Below, in pieces: positions 45,453 to 54,571 of a DNA stretch of 64,000 bases (positions are counted from its first letter, which is position 1; each line of letters opens with the position of its first letter). The DNA comes from Nevskiales bacterium. GTDB taxonomy: Bacteria; Pseudomonadota; Gammaproteobacteria; Nevskiales; Nevskiaceae. A model generated the notes under the pieces. The model did no database searches and had not been told where the DNA came from. It saw only the letters and a list, made by a program, of their open reading frames with translations. The stretch spans positions 1 to 64,000 of the forward strand of contig JAQVDP010000014.1 of the NCBI GenBank assembly GCA_028698335.1, read 5' to 3'. Both the position numbers and the translations under genes were made by a program.

Positions 45453-48386
45453 TCAGCCGCGGAACCGGCGGAGGCCGAACCGCCGCCGCCCGAACAGGGT
45501 CGACGCCAGCAGCGCCGTGATCAGCACCGCCAGCGATCCGGCACCGAAGGCACCGTTGCCGAAGCGGCCAGCGTCGTCGCCGTCGTCGTCGCTGCCGCCA
45601 TCCCCATCGCCGGGCGCCGCCGTCTCGAAGGTATACGTCCAGACATGACGGCCGAAGGTCGACGCGAACAGGCGCGTGTCGTCGCCAGGATGCAGCCGCA
45701 GCATCGTGACGGGTGAACTCGGCAGTCCCTTGCCGAGGACCGCCCACGTCGATCCGTCGAGATCGGCGGAGATGAAGGCGCCGATGTCGGTCCCGACCAG
45801 CAGCTGGCCGTCGCGGATGATCACGCTGTCGGTATGTACCGCCGGCAGGTTGCCGGAGATATTGACGAAGTGCGCTCCGGCGTCGGTGGACTTGAACACA
45901 TTGCCGACACCGATATCCGGGTTCGGGTCGAGATACGACCCGGGCGGGCGCAGGTTCGACAGATAGCCGCCCAGGGTGACATACAACGTCGCCGGATCCT
46001 CGGGATCGATGGCAATGGACGTGATGAAGCGGTTGGGCAGGCCTTCGGCGTCGGCGAAGTGCCAGCCGTCACCGCTCTCGCGGCTGGGCGGCAGATCGCC
46101 ACCGACATTGGTCGCCAGAACGTTGGCGAAGCCGTCGTCGTTGCCGGAGACCCCGCAATCGCCGCAACCGCCGACGTAGATCGCGTCGCCGAGCACGGCC
46201 ATCGTGGTCGTGGTGCGCGTCGCGCCGGTGTCGGGATTGCTGCCGAGGTTGAACACCTCGACCCAGCCGCTGCCGCTGACCGTCTCGGCGCTGGCGGTCT
46301 CGTAGACCTCCTGCGCGCCGGTGACCATGTGCTGGGCATCGGTTGGGTCCATGCTGAACCAGTTGTCGAACATCGGGTTGGTGTAGCTCGGCGCGATCGA
46401 GGTCCAGGACTGGCCGCGATCGACGGTGCGCCGCAGTCCGCCGTTCTGGGATTCGGTGTAGGCGACGTCGCTGTTGTCCGGATCGACTTCGGCATAGAAG
46501 CCGTCGGCGCCGTAGTCCATGAAGCTCTCGCCGGTGTCGGGCTCGATATGTCCGGAGCCGTTGTCCTGCAGGCCGAACCACACGGTGCCGTCCTTGGCCA
46601 CCGCCAGGCCGTAGGGCAGCAGCGCGTAGATGCCGGTGTTGGCGCCGCCGTCGCCCCAGCCGTTGTTGTCGAGTTCGGCGCCGGCGTCCGCGCACTGCCT
46701 GAACACGCCGCCGTCACCGCCGGCGAAGAAGCAGACGCCGCCATCGTCGGTCGGCACGAAGATCCCGGCGTGCTGATCGGGATGCGTCGTGGTCGTCGAC
46801 GTCAGGTTGTAGTACTGGCCGATCACGCCGAAGTCCAGCGGCGACTGCTGCAGCAGGCCGTTGACCGGCACGTTGGTCAGCCGGTTCTGCCAGACCTCCT
46901 CGAGCCCGAACACCACGCGGGTCGGGTAGCCTCCGGCGGCGCGCGTCGGATCGGCCTGCACGTAGAGGTTGTACCAGGCCTGTACGCCGGGCTGGTACCC
47001 GAGCAGCGAGTTGAGCACCAGCGCCGAGTTGCTCAGCGGCTCGATGATCTCGAGCAGATCGGCGATGCGCACCCAGGAGGTGCCGAAGTCGTCCGATACA
47101 TAGACACCGTTGAACACCGACGACAGCAGCAGTCCGAGCGGGTTGTCCATCGGCAGGTCCAGATACGGGAATCCGCCGTTGAACAGCACCGCATCCTGCA
47201 CCAGGGCGTAGAGCACGTTGTGATCCTGCTCCGGGCCATAGGCCCGTCCCAGCTCGATGCGGCCGATGCGCGCCTGCTCCGGGAACCCGATCGGGCTCAG
47301 GCCCGACACCGCCGGATCGTCGACGCGCTCGAAGCTGCCGACGCCGCCGGTCTCGGAGCGGTACAGGCCGTTGGCGGGCGCCATCGGCGTGCCATCCTGG
47401 AAGGTGAAATCGGAGCCGACGCGGAAACCGACCGCGGCGACCACCGGGCAACCCGCGTCGGCACAGACGACGCCGGTGGTGCCGCCCGGCTCCTGCACGA
47501 CGACATCGGTGACGTAGTTGGTGAACTGGCAGACCCCCAGGGTCTCGACGCCCGCACAGGTCTCGCTGGTCGGCAGGCGCACGTTGGCGTAGCTGCGCCC
47601 GGCGTCGGCGGAGCGGAACAGGCCCTTGCTGGTCGCGACGTAGACGACCTGCGGATGCGCGGCGTCGACCGCGGCCTGGAACGCCAGCGCCGCGTCTGGA
47701 ACCCCGCTGGCCTGATGCCAGCTCGCGCCGAGATCGTCGGACCAGAACGCACCCAGACCGAGGTAGCCGGACGAGCCCATCACCGCCTCGCCGCCGGCGG
47801 CGATCAGGGTGCCGCCGCCGGCCGGGGTCCACGCCACCGCACCGATGTTCTGGCTCGGCAGAGGGTCGCTGACCGCGACCCAGTGATCGCCCAGCGTCCG
47901 CACGTCGCCGTCGACCGCCTCGCTCATCCACACGCCGCCGCTGCCGACTGCGGCGAACAGGCGGCGGTGCTCGGCGTCGTAGGCGAAGTTGTCGACGCGC
48001 GCCGCCAACTGGTCGTAGCCCTCGCCCGGCGCGCGCAGATTGCCGCTGCCGTAGGGGGTCCACGTCCCGTCGGCGCCGGCGATCGACGCCTTGGCGATGC
48101 CCATCGCGTCACGTTGCGCGAGCGCGCTGCGCAGCGCGCCCGGCGCCACCGCGCCGGCCTTGCGGTAGTGCATGTCGTGCACCGCCATGATCTCGTCGGC
48201 CGGCTCGGGATGTTTGCGCCAGGCGCAACCGCCCTCACGCTCGGCCTCGGCTGCGGACACCGCCGCGACATCTCCAGCCGGCGCGCAGTCGGCAACCGCC
48301 GGATCGGCAAAACGGCCGTCGCTCCACAGCCAGACGCCCGTCGCCGCCACCAGCGCGGCGGCAGCACTCCATGCTTGCTTGTTCAT
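45453..48386 (-). CDS. Large exported BNR/sortilin-type beta-propeller protein with GlyGly-CTERM-like tail
   Basis: The 977-residue protein has a signal peptide (MNKQAWSAAAALVAATGVWLW). A long run of sortilin/BNR-like blades follows (SDDLGASWHQASG, SADAGRSYANVRLP, SDDFGTSWVRIAD, TVDRGQSWTSIAPS, STDAGAHFVNISG), the S/TxDxGxxW/Y Asp-box repeats of multi-bladed propellers. The end is an Asp/Gly-rich linker, then GAFGAGSLAVLITALLAS and an Arg-rich tail. That layout matches GlyGly-CTERM sorting signals, which are cut by rhombosortase. It is therefore probably secreted through the type II system and released or anchored at the surface. Substrate or partner is unknown. Confidence 0.85.
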   Translation of the reverse strand: MNKQAWSAAAALVAATGVWLWSDGRFADPAVADCAPAGDVAAVSAAEAEREGGCAWRKHPEPADEIMAVHDMHYRKAGAVAPGALRSALAQRDAMGIAKASIAGADGTWTPYGSGNLRAPGEGYDQLAARVDNFAYDAEHRRLFAAVGSGGVWMSEAVDGDVRTLGDHWVAVSDPLPSQNIGAVAWTPAGGGTLIAAGGEAVMGSSGYLGLGAFWSDDLGASWHQASGVPDAALAFQAAVDAAHPQVVYVATSKGLFRSADAGRSYANVRLPTSETCAGVETLGVCQFTNYVTDVVVQEPGGTTGVVCADAGCPVVAAVGFRVGSDFTFQDGTPMAPANGLYRSETGGVGSFERVDDPAVSGLSPIGFPEQARIGRIELGRAYGPEQDHNVLYALVQDAVLFNGGFPYLDLPMDNPLGLLLSSVFNGVYVSDDFGTSWVRIADLLEIIEPLSNSALVLNSLLGYQPGVQAWYNLYVQADPTRAAGGYPTRVVFGLEEVWQNRLTNVPVNGLLQQSPLDFGVIGQYYNLTSTTTTHPDQHAGIFVPTDDGGVCFFAGGDGGVFRQCADAGAELDNNGWGDGGANTGIYALLPYGLAVAKDGTVWFGLQDNGSGHIEPDTGESFMDYGADGFYAEVDPDNSDVAYTESQNGGLRRTVDRGQSWTSIAPSYTNPMFDNWFSMDPTDAQHMVTGAQEVYETASAETVSGSGWVEVFNLGSNPDTGATRTTTTMAVLGDAIYVGGCGDCGVSGNDDGFANVLATNVGGDLPPSRESGDGWHFADAEGLPNRFITSIAIDPEDPATLYVTLGGYLSNLRPPGSYLDPNPDIGVGNVFKSTDAGAHFVNISGNLPAVHTDSVIIRDGQLLVGTDIGAFISADLDGSTWAVLGKGLPSSPVTMLRLHPGDDTRLFASTFGRHVWTYTFETAAPGDGDGGSDDDGDDAGRFGNGAFGAGSLAVLITALLASTLFGRRRFGLRRFRG

Positions 48387-48524
48387 CTGTTCCCCGTATC
48401 CCCGGTGCCGCAGGGCGCGGCACGTCTCGTTGTCGCGTCAGTTTCAGCAAACTCCGCGCCATGAACCGCGCGGACACCGACCGCAGCGCCGATCTTTGCC
48501 GCGACAGGACTTGGGGGCCAGAGG

Positions 48525-48558
48525 AAAAACCCGGGCTTGGGCCGAGGCCACGCCCGGG
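48525..48558 (-). terminator. Intrinsic terminator of the acuI gene
   Basis: CCCGGGC (48530-48536) pairs with GCCCGGG (48552-48558). On the minus strand the stem is followed by five T residues (48525-48529 on the plus strand are A). It sits directly after the acuI stop codon at 48566. Confidence 0.7.
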
Positions 48559-48565
48559 GGGGCCG

Positions 48566-49564
48566 TCAGTCGCCGCTGATGCGCACCAGGGTCCGTCCGG
48601 TCACCGTTCCGGCGATCAGCTCCTCGCACACCGCCGGCAGGTCGTCGAGCGCGATCTCGCGGGCGACGATGCGATCCAGCGCCGCCGGCTTGAGGTCGGT
48701 CGACAGGTTGCGCCAGATCGCCTCACGCCAGGCCCGCGGGCATTCGACCGAGTGGATGCCGAGCAAGGAGACGCCGCGCAGGATGAACGGCATCACCGTC
48801 GTGTGCAGCTCGTGCGACTGCGCCAGGCCGATGCTGGCGATGTTGCCCCACGGCCGGGTCGTGCGGGTCAGCCACGCCAGGGTCTCGCCGCCGAGGTTGT
48901 CGACCGCCCCTCCCCACAGGGCCGATTCCAGCGGCCGCGTGCCGAGGTTCAGATCCTGGCGCGAGACGATCTTGTCGGCGCCCAGCGACTTCAGGTAGTC
49001 GTCGGCGACGCCCGCCTTGCCGGTCACCGCGTGCACGGTGAAGCCGGCGCGCTTGAACAGATCGATCGCAATCGACCCGACACCGCCGGTCGGTCCGGTG
49101 ATCGCGATCGGCCCCATGTCCGGCGCCTGGTGGTTCTCGAGCATCCGGCGCAGCGCCATCGCCGCGGTGAAGCCGGCGGTGCCGATCGCCATCGCCTCGC
49201 GCATCGTCAGCCCTTCGGGCAGCGCCACCAGGGTGCTGGCGGGCAGGCGCGCGTACTCGGCGTAACCGCCGTCGAGCGCCTCGCCGATGTTGCAGCCGGT
49301 CGCGAGCACGCGATCACCGGCGTGGTAGCGCGGATCGCTGCTGGACTCGACGATGCCCGCCAGATCGATGCCCGGCACCTTCGGATAGCCCTTCAGGATC
49401 CGGCCCTTGCCGGTCACCGCCAGGGCATCCTTGTAGTTGATCCCGCTCCATGCGACGCGGACGACGACGTCACCCCTGGACAGATCGTCGACGCTCAGGG
49501 ACTCGAATCGGGCAACGGTGGATTTGTCCTGCTGGTGGACCCGGAGTGCTTTGAACGTCGACAT
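48566..49564 (-). CDS. acuI: MDR family oxidoreductase, acryloyl-CoA reductase type (AcuI/YhdH)
   Basis: The 332-residue protein from ATG 49564 (ribosome site AAGGAT) is a zinc-free medium-chain reductase. It shows SWSGINYKDALAVTGKGRI at the start, ATGCNIGEALDGGYAEYARLPA and the NADPH motif GPTGGVGSIAIDLF. This is the AcuI/YhdH pattern, which reduces acryloyl-CoA (and related quinone/enone substrates) with NADPH. In-frame codons upstream to 49645 have no ribosome site and overlap the pdxH leader, so the shorter start is used. It diverges from pdxH and ends in its own terminator. Confidence 0.92.
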   Translation of the reverse strand: MSTFKALRVHQQDKSTVARFESLSVDDLSRGDVVVRVAWSGINYKDALAVTGKGRILKGYPKVPGIDLAGIVESSSDPRYHAGDRVLATGCNIGEALDGGYAEYARLPASTLVALPEGLTMREAMAIGTAGFTAAMALRRMLENHQAPDMGPIAITGPTGGVGSIAIDLFKRAGFTVHAVTGKAGVADDYLKSLGADKIVSRQDLNLGTRPLESALWGGAVDNLGGETLAWLTRTTRPWGNIASIGLAQSHELHTTVMPFILRGVSLLGIHSVECPRAWREAIWRNLSTDLKPAALDRIVAREIALDDLPAVCEELIAGTVTGRTLVRISGD

Positions 49565-49710
49565 AACGAGTATCCTTGTGGCTGTGTGGGGGGATGTATT
49601 CGATGGAGGGGCCGATTTCGACAGACAACACCGATGGCGCGACAATCCTGGTCTCCTCGTCGGAACGTCGCTTCGGTCCCGAACCGCTCATCAAGTTTGC
49701 CAGACCTGAC

Positions 49711-50331
49711 ATGTCCCAATACACCAAGAATCCCCCGCTCCTCGAGGCCGGCGTCTGCGCCGATCCGATCGAACAGTTCGATCACTGGCTCGGCGAGGCC
49801 CAGGCCGCCGGCATGATCGAACCCACCGCGATGACCCTCGCGACGGTCGACGCCAACGGACACCCGTCCGCCCGCATCGTGCTGTTCAAGGGCGTCCACG
49901 AAGGTGGACCGACCTTCTACACCAGCTACCGCGGGCGCAAGGCACACGACCTCGAGGTCAATCCGAATGTGGCCCTGGTGTTCTGGTGGGACCGCATGGA
50001 GCGGCAGGTCCGCTTCGAAGGCCGTGTCGCCAAGCTGCCGATCGACATGTCGCGCGAGTATTTCTACCAGCGCCCGCGCGAATCGCAGATCGGGGCGATC
50101 ACTTCGCACCAGAGCCAGGTCGTCGCCTCACGGGAAGCGCTCGACCAGCGCTACGACGACAACGTCGCACGCCTCGCCGGCGACGAGGTGCCGTTTCCCG
50201 ATCACTGGGGCGGCTACCGCGTCGAACCGGTCGCGGTCGAATTCTGGCAGGGCCGTCTCGGCCGCCTCCACGACCGGCTCCGGTATCGCCGCGACGGCGC
50301 GCAGTGGGCCCTGGAACGCCTCGAACCGTGA
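49711..50331 (+). CDS. pdxH: Pyridoxamine 5'-phosphate oxidase
   Basis: The 206-residue flavoenzyme oxidises pyridoxamine/pyridoxine 5'-phosphate to pyridoxal 5'-phosphate with FMN and O2. Conserved stretches are PTAMTLATVDANGHPSARIVLFKG, FYTSYRGRKAHDLEVNPNVALVFWW, RQVRFEGRVAKLP and SREYFYQRPRESQIGA, and the C-terminal RLHDRLRYRRD...WALERLEP. ATG 49711 gives a length near the family norm; an upstream extension to 49576 does not resemble the family. Its stop overlaps the next gene's GTG start. Confidence 0.95.
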   Translation: MSQYTKNPPLLEAGVCADPIEQFDHWLGEAQAAGMIEPTAMTLATVDANGHPSARIVLFKGVHEGGPTFYTSYRGRKAHDLEVNPNVALVFWWDRMERQVRFEGRVAKLPIDMSREYFYQRPRESQIGAITSHQSQVVASREALDQRYDDNVARLAGDEVPFPDHWGGYRVEPVAVEFWQGRLGRLHDRLRYRRDGAQWALERLEP

Positions 50332-51365
50332 TCCGCTGGGCGCTCGCGGCCGTCGGTCTGTTCGGACTGCTCGTCCCGGCCCAGGCCGCGACGGTCTATG
50401 TGCCGCGGCCCCAGGTCGATCTGGCTGCGGCACAGGCTCACCGCAATGCCAAGGCGCTGCCCGACCAGAGCAGCGCCGTCATCGCGATCGAGCGCGCGCG
50501 CCTGCAGGCACTCGCCGACCCGCTGACGGCGGAGGCGCAGTTGCAGCAGACCCTGCTGATGCTGCGCGATGCCCCCGCCCCGACCGAGGCCGCGCGGCGG
50601 GCCGTCGCGGCCATGGCCGGGTACAGCGATCAGGTCCGGACCGATCCGGTCGATCCGGATCACGGGCGCGGGCTCACGGTCCCGGCGTTCCAGATCGCGG
50701 CGACCGCGCGCGGCACGCTGCGACACTGGGACAAGCTACGCTCCGGGGCGCTGATCGACCGGGCCCTGGCGACGGGTGATCTCGACGCGCTGCGTCAGGC
50801 CGATGCGGGCGCCCTGCTCGCCCGCGCCCGCAGCGGCAGCCGCGCCGATCTGGACCTGTTGATGCTCGCCGACCGGCCGGAACCCGCAATCCGGGCCGAA
50901 CTGGCGGAGCGGCTGCAGGACGCCACGCTGGCGACCGCGGTGCTGCGCGCGGCGCCGGACCCGGCCGGCTTCAAGCTGATCGGCGCCGTCGCCGCGACCT
51001 TCCCACCGGATACGGCGCTGACCGTGCTGCGCGATCCCGAGGCCGACAGCGGCTACCGCTCGGCCGCACGTCTGGCCCTGACGGCACTGGTCCCGCGGAA
51101 CCCCACGGTGCGCGCGTACCTGGATGCGACGCTCGGCGACGGCTGGGGCGCCGCCAGCGCCCAGGCGCTGGCCCGTGCCGACGCCGTCGAAACCCTGATC
51201 GCAGCCGCAATCGATCCGTCCGCCGACGCGGCGCGGCAGCGTCACGCCGTGCTCGGACTGCAGTTGCACAACAGCGCCGTCGCGCGCGACGCGCTGGGCC
51301 GCATTGCCACGGACCCGCGCTACCCGGACGCACTGCGCACACAGGTGACCGCATGGCTGCAATGA
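50328..51365 (+). CDS. Uncharacterised exported protein with helical repeats
   Basis: The 345-residue protein begins at GTG 50328, overlapping the pdxH stop by 4 bp, with a clear signal peptide (ALAAVGLFGLLVPAQA). The rest is Ala/Arg/Leu-rich and mostly helical, with HEAT-like stretches such as ALLARARSGSRADLDLLMLADRPEPAIRAELAERL and AARLALTALVPRNPTVRAYL. I do not recognise a specific family. It overlaps the following M14 carboxypeptidase gene by a few bases, so the two are coupled, and a periplasmic support role for that peptidase is conceivable but unproven. Confidence 0.75.
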   Translation: MIRWALAAVGLFGLLVPAQAATVYVPRPQVDLAAAQAHRNAKALPDQSSAVIAIERARLQALADPLTAEAQLQQTLLMLRDAPAPTEAARRAVAAMAGYSDQVRTDPVDPDHGRGLTVPAFQIAATARGTLRHWDKLRSGALIDRALATGDLDALRQADAGALLARARSGSRADLDLLMLADRPEPAIRAELAERLQDATLATAVLRAAPDPAGFKLIGAVAATFPPDTALTVLRDPEADSGYRSAARLALTALVPRNPTVRAYLDATLGDGWGAASAQALARADAVETLIAAAIDPSADAARQRHAVLGLQLHNSAVARDALGRIATDPRYPDALRTQVTAWLQ

Positions 51366-53275
51366 CCCGCTGGCTCGCGCTGGCACTGGGCACCGCCGCC
51401 GGCAGCGCCGCGGCCCAGGTCCTGACGCTGACCGAGGATCAGTTCGGCGCCAATCAGGTTCCGCTCGGGTACCCGGTGCCGCTGCCAATCGAATCACAGA
51501 CGCCGGTCAACGGCTTTCGCGCCTACGCACCGCTGCGGGCGCACCTGGCGGATCTGGCGCTGGCCGGCGCCGACGTGACCGAAATCCAGGTCGGACAAAG
51601 CCTGAACCAGCGCCCGATCTATGCCTACCGTCTCGGCGACGCCGACGCTCTCACCGTCGAGGGCCTGCCCGAACCCGCGGCCCTGATCAACGGCACCATC
51701 CACGCCCGCGAATGGGCCAGCCCCGAGGTCAGCGCCGCGCTGATCGAGCGCTTCGCGGAACGGGCCGACGACGGCGGGCTGTACCGCTACCTGCTCGACA
51801 ACCTGAACGTCGTGGTCGTGCCGGTCCTCAATGTCGATGGCCTGCTGCAGACCCAGCGCTACCCGACGCAGATGCTGCAGACCGAATACAGCGGCGACCC
51901 GCAGCCGGACCAGCAGCAGTCCGAGCCCGAGGCCTATCGCAACTACCCGCGCGACGGGCGCTTTCGCCGCAAGAACATGAACGGCGTCGACGAGGTCCTG
52001 TGCGCCGCCGGGGATGCCGGCTGCACCGCCGACGGCATGAACGGCGTCGACCTGAATCGCAACAACGCGCCCTACTTCGGCTCCGGCAACCAGAACTCCG
52101 GTGCCGCCGGCGCGCTGCTGTACCGCGGCACCAGCGCGGCGTCCGAACCCGAGACGCAGGCACTGGACGCGGCCGCGGCGCTGGGGCCGACGGCGCGCCT
52201 GCGCCTCTTCATCGATATCCACTCCTTCAGCCGCGTCTACTTCGGCGTCGACACCGGCAACGCCCGGCGCGATGCGATTGCGCGCGGCGTCGCCCGGGGC
52301 ATGGCGGCCGCGACCGGCGCCGGCAACCGCTATCCCTACAGCCCGTCTCCAGCCGGGTATGGCATCGGCAGCACCGACGAGCACTTCGGTTACGGCTACC
52401 AGATTCCGGCCTACACGCTGGAGATCGAACCCAGCGCCAACGGCGGCGTCGACTACGGCGGTTTCGGCTACCACCACGACGGCTTCGTGCTGCCCGCAGA
52501 CCAGATCGCGCGGGTCCGCCAGGAACTGACCGCGGCAACAACGCTGGGCCTGTACCGCATGGCCGGCCCGCCGCTGCTCCGGCAGGTGCGGATCGAACGC
52601 GTCAGCGACGGCCATCCGGTATTCGTCGCCAGCTGGCAACGCGACGGCAACCAGCGCCGGCAGACCGTCGAGACGCGCGAAGCCCTGAGCCCGCAGATCG
52701 AGTACCGCCTGTGGCTGGCCTTCAACAAGCCGATGCGCGTCCGCAACGCCAGCGGCGCCGTGGTCCAGTACACCGGCCAGTCGGCAGAGCCGATGCCGAG
52801 CGTCGCGATCACCGGCGCCGACGCCGGCGGCTCCGGCTTCAGCCACCCGCTCGACACCGCCGCCGGCCAGTGGCTCGGCGCGGCGGGCAACGCGCCGTCG
52901 GGGCTGTCGCGATACGCCGATGACAGCTACACGGTGACTTTCAGCATCCCCGACGGGGTTCCCGTCGACCAGGCCCGACGCGTCGGGCTGGCAGTGGGCG
53001 CCGAGGATTTCGCCGGCCAGGCCCTCGACGCCAATCCCAGGACGATCAGCACCTGGGACGGCGGCTGGGCCGGCTACGAAGACAGCCAGGGCAATGACGA
53101 CACCGACAGCGGCGGCGTCGACGTCACCATGCGGATCATCGACGACGGCAGCCCGCTGCCGGGCCAGAGCGCCGGATCATCGGGCGGCGGCGCCTTTGGC
53201 GGCGGCAGCCTGTTGCTGCTGGCGGGACTGGGGCTGGCGCGGCACCTGCGGCGGTGGCGGCATCGCCGCCGCTGA
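51353..53275 (+). CDS. M14 family zinc carboxypeptidase with GlyGly-CTERM-like tail
   Basis: The 640-residue secreted metallopeptidase has a signal peptide (LALALGTAAGSAAAQ; ATG 51362 is an alternative start). Zinc ligands are in INGTIHAREWASPEV (His117, Glu120) and IDIHSFSR (His290). The catalytic Glu is in YTLEIEP (Glu357), with Asn-Arg (DLNRNN) for substrate binding. Residues ~395-600 form a beta-rich accessory domain. The C-terminus, SSGGGAFGGGSLLLLAGLGL plus an Arg-rich end, is a textbook GlyGly-CTERM rhombosortase signal. It probably trims peptides outside the cell. Confidence 0.93.
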   Translation: MAAMTRWLALALGTAAGSAAAQVLTLTEDQFGANQVPLGYPVPLPIESQTPVNGFRAYAPLRAHLADLALAGADVTEIQVGQSLNQRPIYAYRLGDADALTVEGLPEPAALINGTIHAREWASPEVSAALIERFAERADDGGLYRYLLDNLNVVVVPVLNVDGLLQTQRYPTQMLQTEYSGDPQPDQQQSEPEAYRNYPRDGRFRRKNMNGVDEVLCAAGDAGCTADGMNGVDLNRNNAPYFGSGNQNSGAAGALLYRGTSAASEPETQALDAAAALGPTARLRLFIDIHSFSRVYFGVDTGNARRDAIARGVARGMAAATGAGNRYPYSPSPAGYGIGSTDEHFGYGYQIPAYTLEIEPSANGGVDYGGFGYHHDGFVLPADQIARVRQELTAATTLGLYRMAGPPLLRQVRIERVSDGHPVFVASWQRDGNQRRQTVETREALSPQIEYRLWLAFNKPMRVRNASGAVVQYTGQSAEPMPSVAITGADAGGSGFSHPLDTAAGQWLGAAGNAPSGLSRYADDSYTVTFSIPDGVPVDQARRVGLAVGAEDFAGQALDANPRTISTWDGGWAGYEDSQGNDDTDSGGVDVTMRIIDDGSPLPGQSAGSSGGGAFGGGSLLLLAGLGLARHLRRWRHRRR

Positions 53276-53283
53276 GCCGCCCA

Positions 53284-53313
53284 CGAAAAAGGCCGGGCAC
53301 TGGGCCCGGCCTT
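53284..53313 (-). terminator. Intrinsic terminator of the cold-shock gene
   Basis: AAGGCCGGGC (53289-53298) pairs with GCCCGGCCTT (53304-53313) over a 5-base loop. Reading on the minus strand, the stem continues into a T run (TTTTTCG, complement of 53284-53290), right after the cspA-like stop codon. It may also end the convergent carboxypeptidase transcript. Confidence 0.75.
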
Positions 53314-53331
53314 GCCAACAACATCGCTTGT

Positions 53332-53547
53332 CTAATTGACGACGGCCACCTGTTCGGCCTGCAGACCCTTCTGGCCCTGCACGACACTGAACTGGACCTG
53401 CTGACCTTCCTGCAGGGTCCTGTAGCCTTCGCCAACGATCTGGCGGAAATGCACGAAAACGTCCTCCTGACCCGTTCCGCGCTGAATGAAGCCGTAGCCC
53501 TTGGCGTTATCGAACCACTTCACCGTGCCTGTTTCGAAATTAGACAT
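53332..53547 (-). CDS. Cold-shock protein (CspA family)
   Basis: The 71-residue OB-fold protein binds single-stranded RNA/DNA and can melt RNA structure. RNP1 KGYGFIQ and RNP2 VFVHF are intact, with the usual [17 protein letters not shown] start and the ending [13 protein letters not shown]. It is monocistronic, followed by its own terminator. The sequence between 53548 and 53640 probably holds its promoter and leader; cold induction cannot be judged from sequence. Confidence 0.95.
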   Translation of the reverse strand: MSNFETGTVKWFDNAKGYGFIQRGTGQEDVFVHFRQIVGEGYRTLQEGQQVQFSVVQGQKGLQAEQVAVVN

Positions 53548-53781
53548 ACCCTTTCAACACTCCAGAAATACCAAACGGTCGCACCGTAAAACTGCGGACG
53601 AGTCATTTTTGAACGCCGACCCTTGCCGCACCCAACACGGGCATGGAAGCCCGGGTCATAACTGTAACGGCATTCGCGCAGACTGGAAAAGTGCCCAACG
53701 GATCGCATTCAGGGTGCATTCGGACGGGCTTTGACTATCATTCCCCCATTCCTCGGCTTCGATTACTGACGGAGAGCGCAG

Positions 53782-54558
53782 ATGGCTTCATGGCCGCACC
53801 GCCGCACGATTGTCCTGACGGTCACCCTGATCGCCCTGATCAGCGCCTGCGCGACCTCCCCGACGGGACGCCGCCAGCTGCGGCTGGTGTCGGACGCCGA
53901 GATGTCGCAGATGGGCATCGCCGCGTTCCAGTCGATGAAGAAGGAGACACCGCCCAGCTCGAATGCACGGGTCAATCGCTACGTCCAGTGCGTGGCCGGC
54001 GCGATCACCCGCGAAGTCGGCGGCAACTGGGAAGTGCAGATCTTCGATTCGAAGGACATCAATGCCTTCGCGTTGCCGGGCGGCAAGATCGGGGTCTACA
54101 CCGGCCTGCTCAAGGTCACCGCCAACCAGGACCAGCTCGGCGCGGTCATCGGCCACGAAGTCTCGCATGTGCTCGCCGGCCATTCGGCCGCGCGGGTCTC
54201 CAACGAGATGGCGGCACAGCTCGGCGTGTCGGTGCTGTCGTCGGCCACCGGCATGTCCCCGGACATGATCGGCATGGGCGCCAACCTGCTTCTGCTGCTG
54301 CCGTACTCGCGCGGCGACGAATCCGAGGCGGACGTTCTCGGCCAACAGCTGATGGCCCGCGCGGGATTCGATCCTCGCGAGGCGCCGAAGCTGTGGCAGA
54401 ACATGATGAAGGCCAGCAACGGCGCACCGCCGGAGCTGCTGTCGACGCATCCGTCGCCCAGCACGCGCATCCAGGATCTGAACGCCAACCTGCCCAGGTT
54501 GATGCCGGTCTACGAGCAGGCCCGCGCCGCCGGCAAACGCCCGGACTGCCGGCCGTAG
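53782..54558 (+). CDS. M48 family metallopeptidase, lipoprotein (LoiP/YggG-like)
   Basis: The 258-residue protease has a lipoprotein signal (LTVTLIALISAC, Cys23) and the M48 zinc site HEVSH (125-129) with the downstream E..D pair in ESEAD (180-184). Conserved INAFALPGGKIGVYTGLL precedes it, and LSTHPSPSTRIQDL follows. This is the outer-membrane LoiP/YggG-type layout, where the protease degrades or processes misfolded envelope proteins. It stands alone, with the convergent ABC ATPase gene 13 bp away. Confidence 0.92.
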   Translation: MASWPHRRTIVLTVTLIALISACATSPTGRRQLRLVSDAEMSQMGIAAFQSMKKETPPSSNARVNRYVQCVAGAITREVGGNWEVQIFDSKDINAFALPGGKIGVYTGLLKVTANQDQLGAVIGHEVSHVLAGHSAARVSNEMAAQLGVSVLSSATGMSPDMIGMGANLLLLLPYSRGDESEADVLGQQLMARAGFDPREAPKLWQNMMKASNGAPPELLSTHPSPSTRIQDLNANLPRLMPVYEQARAAGKRPDCRP

Positions 54559-54571
54559 CGGGACCGCCCGG

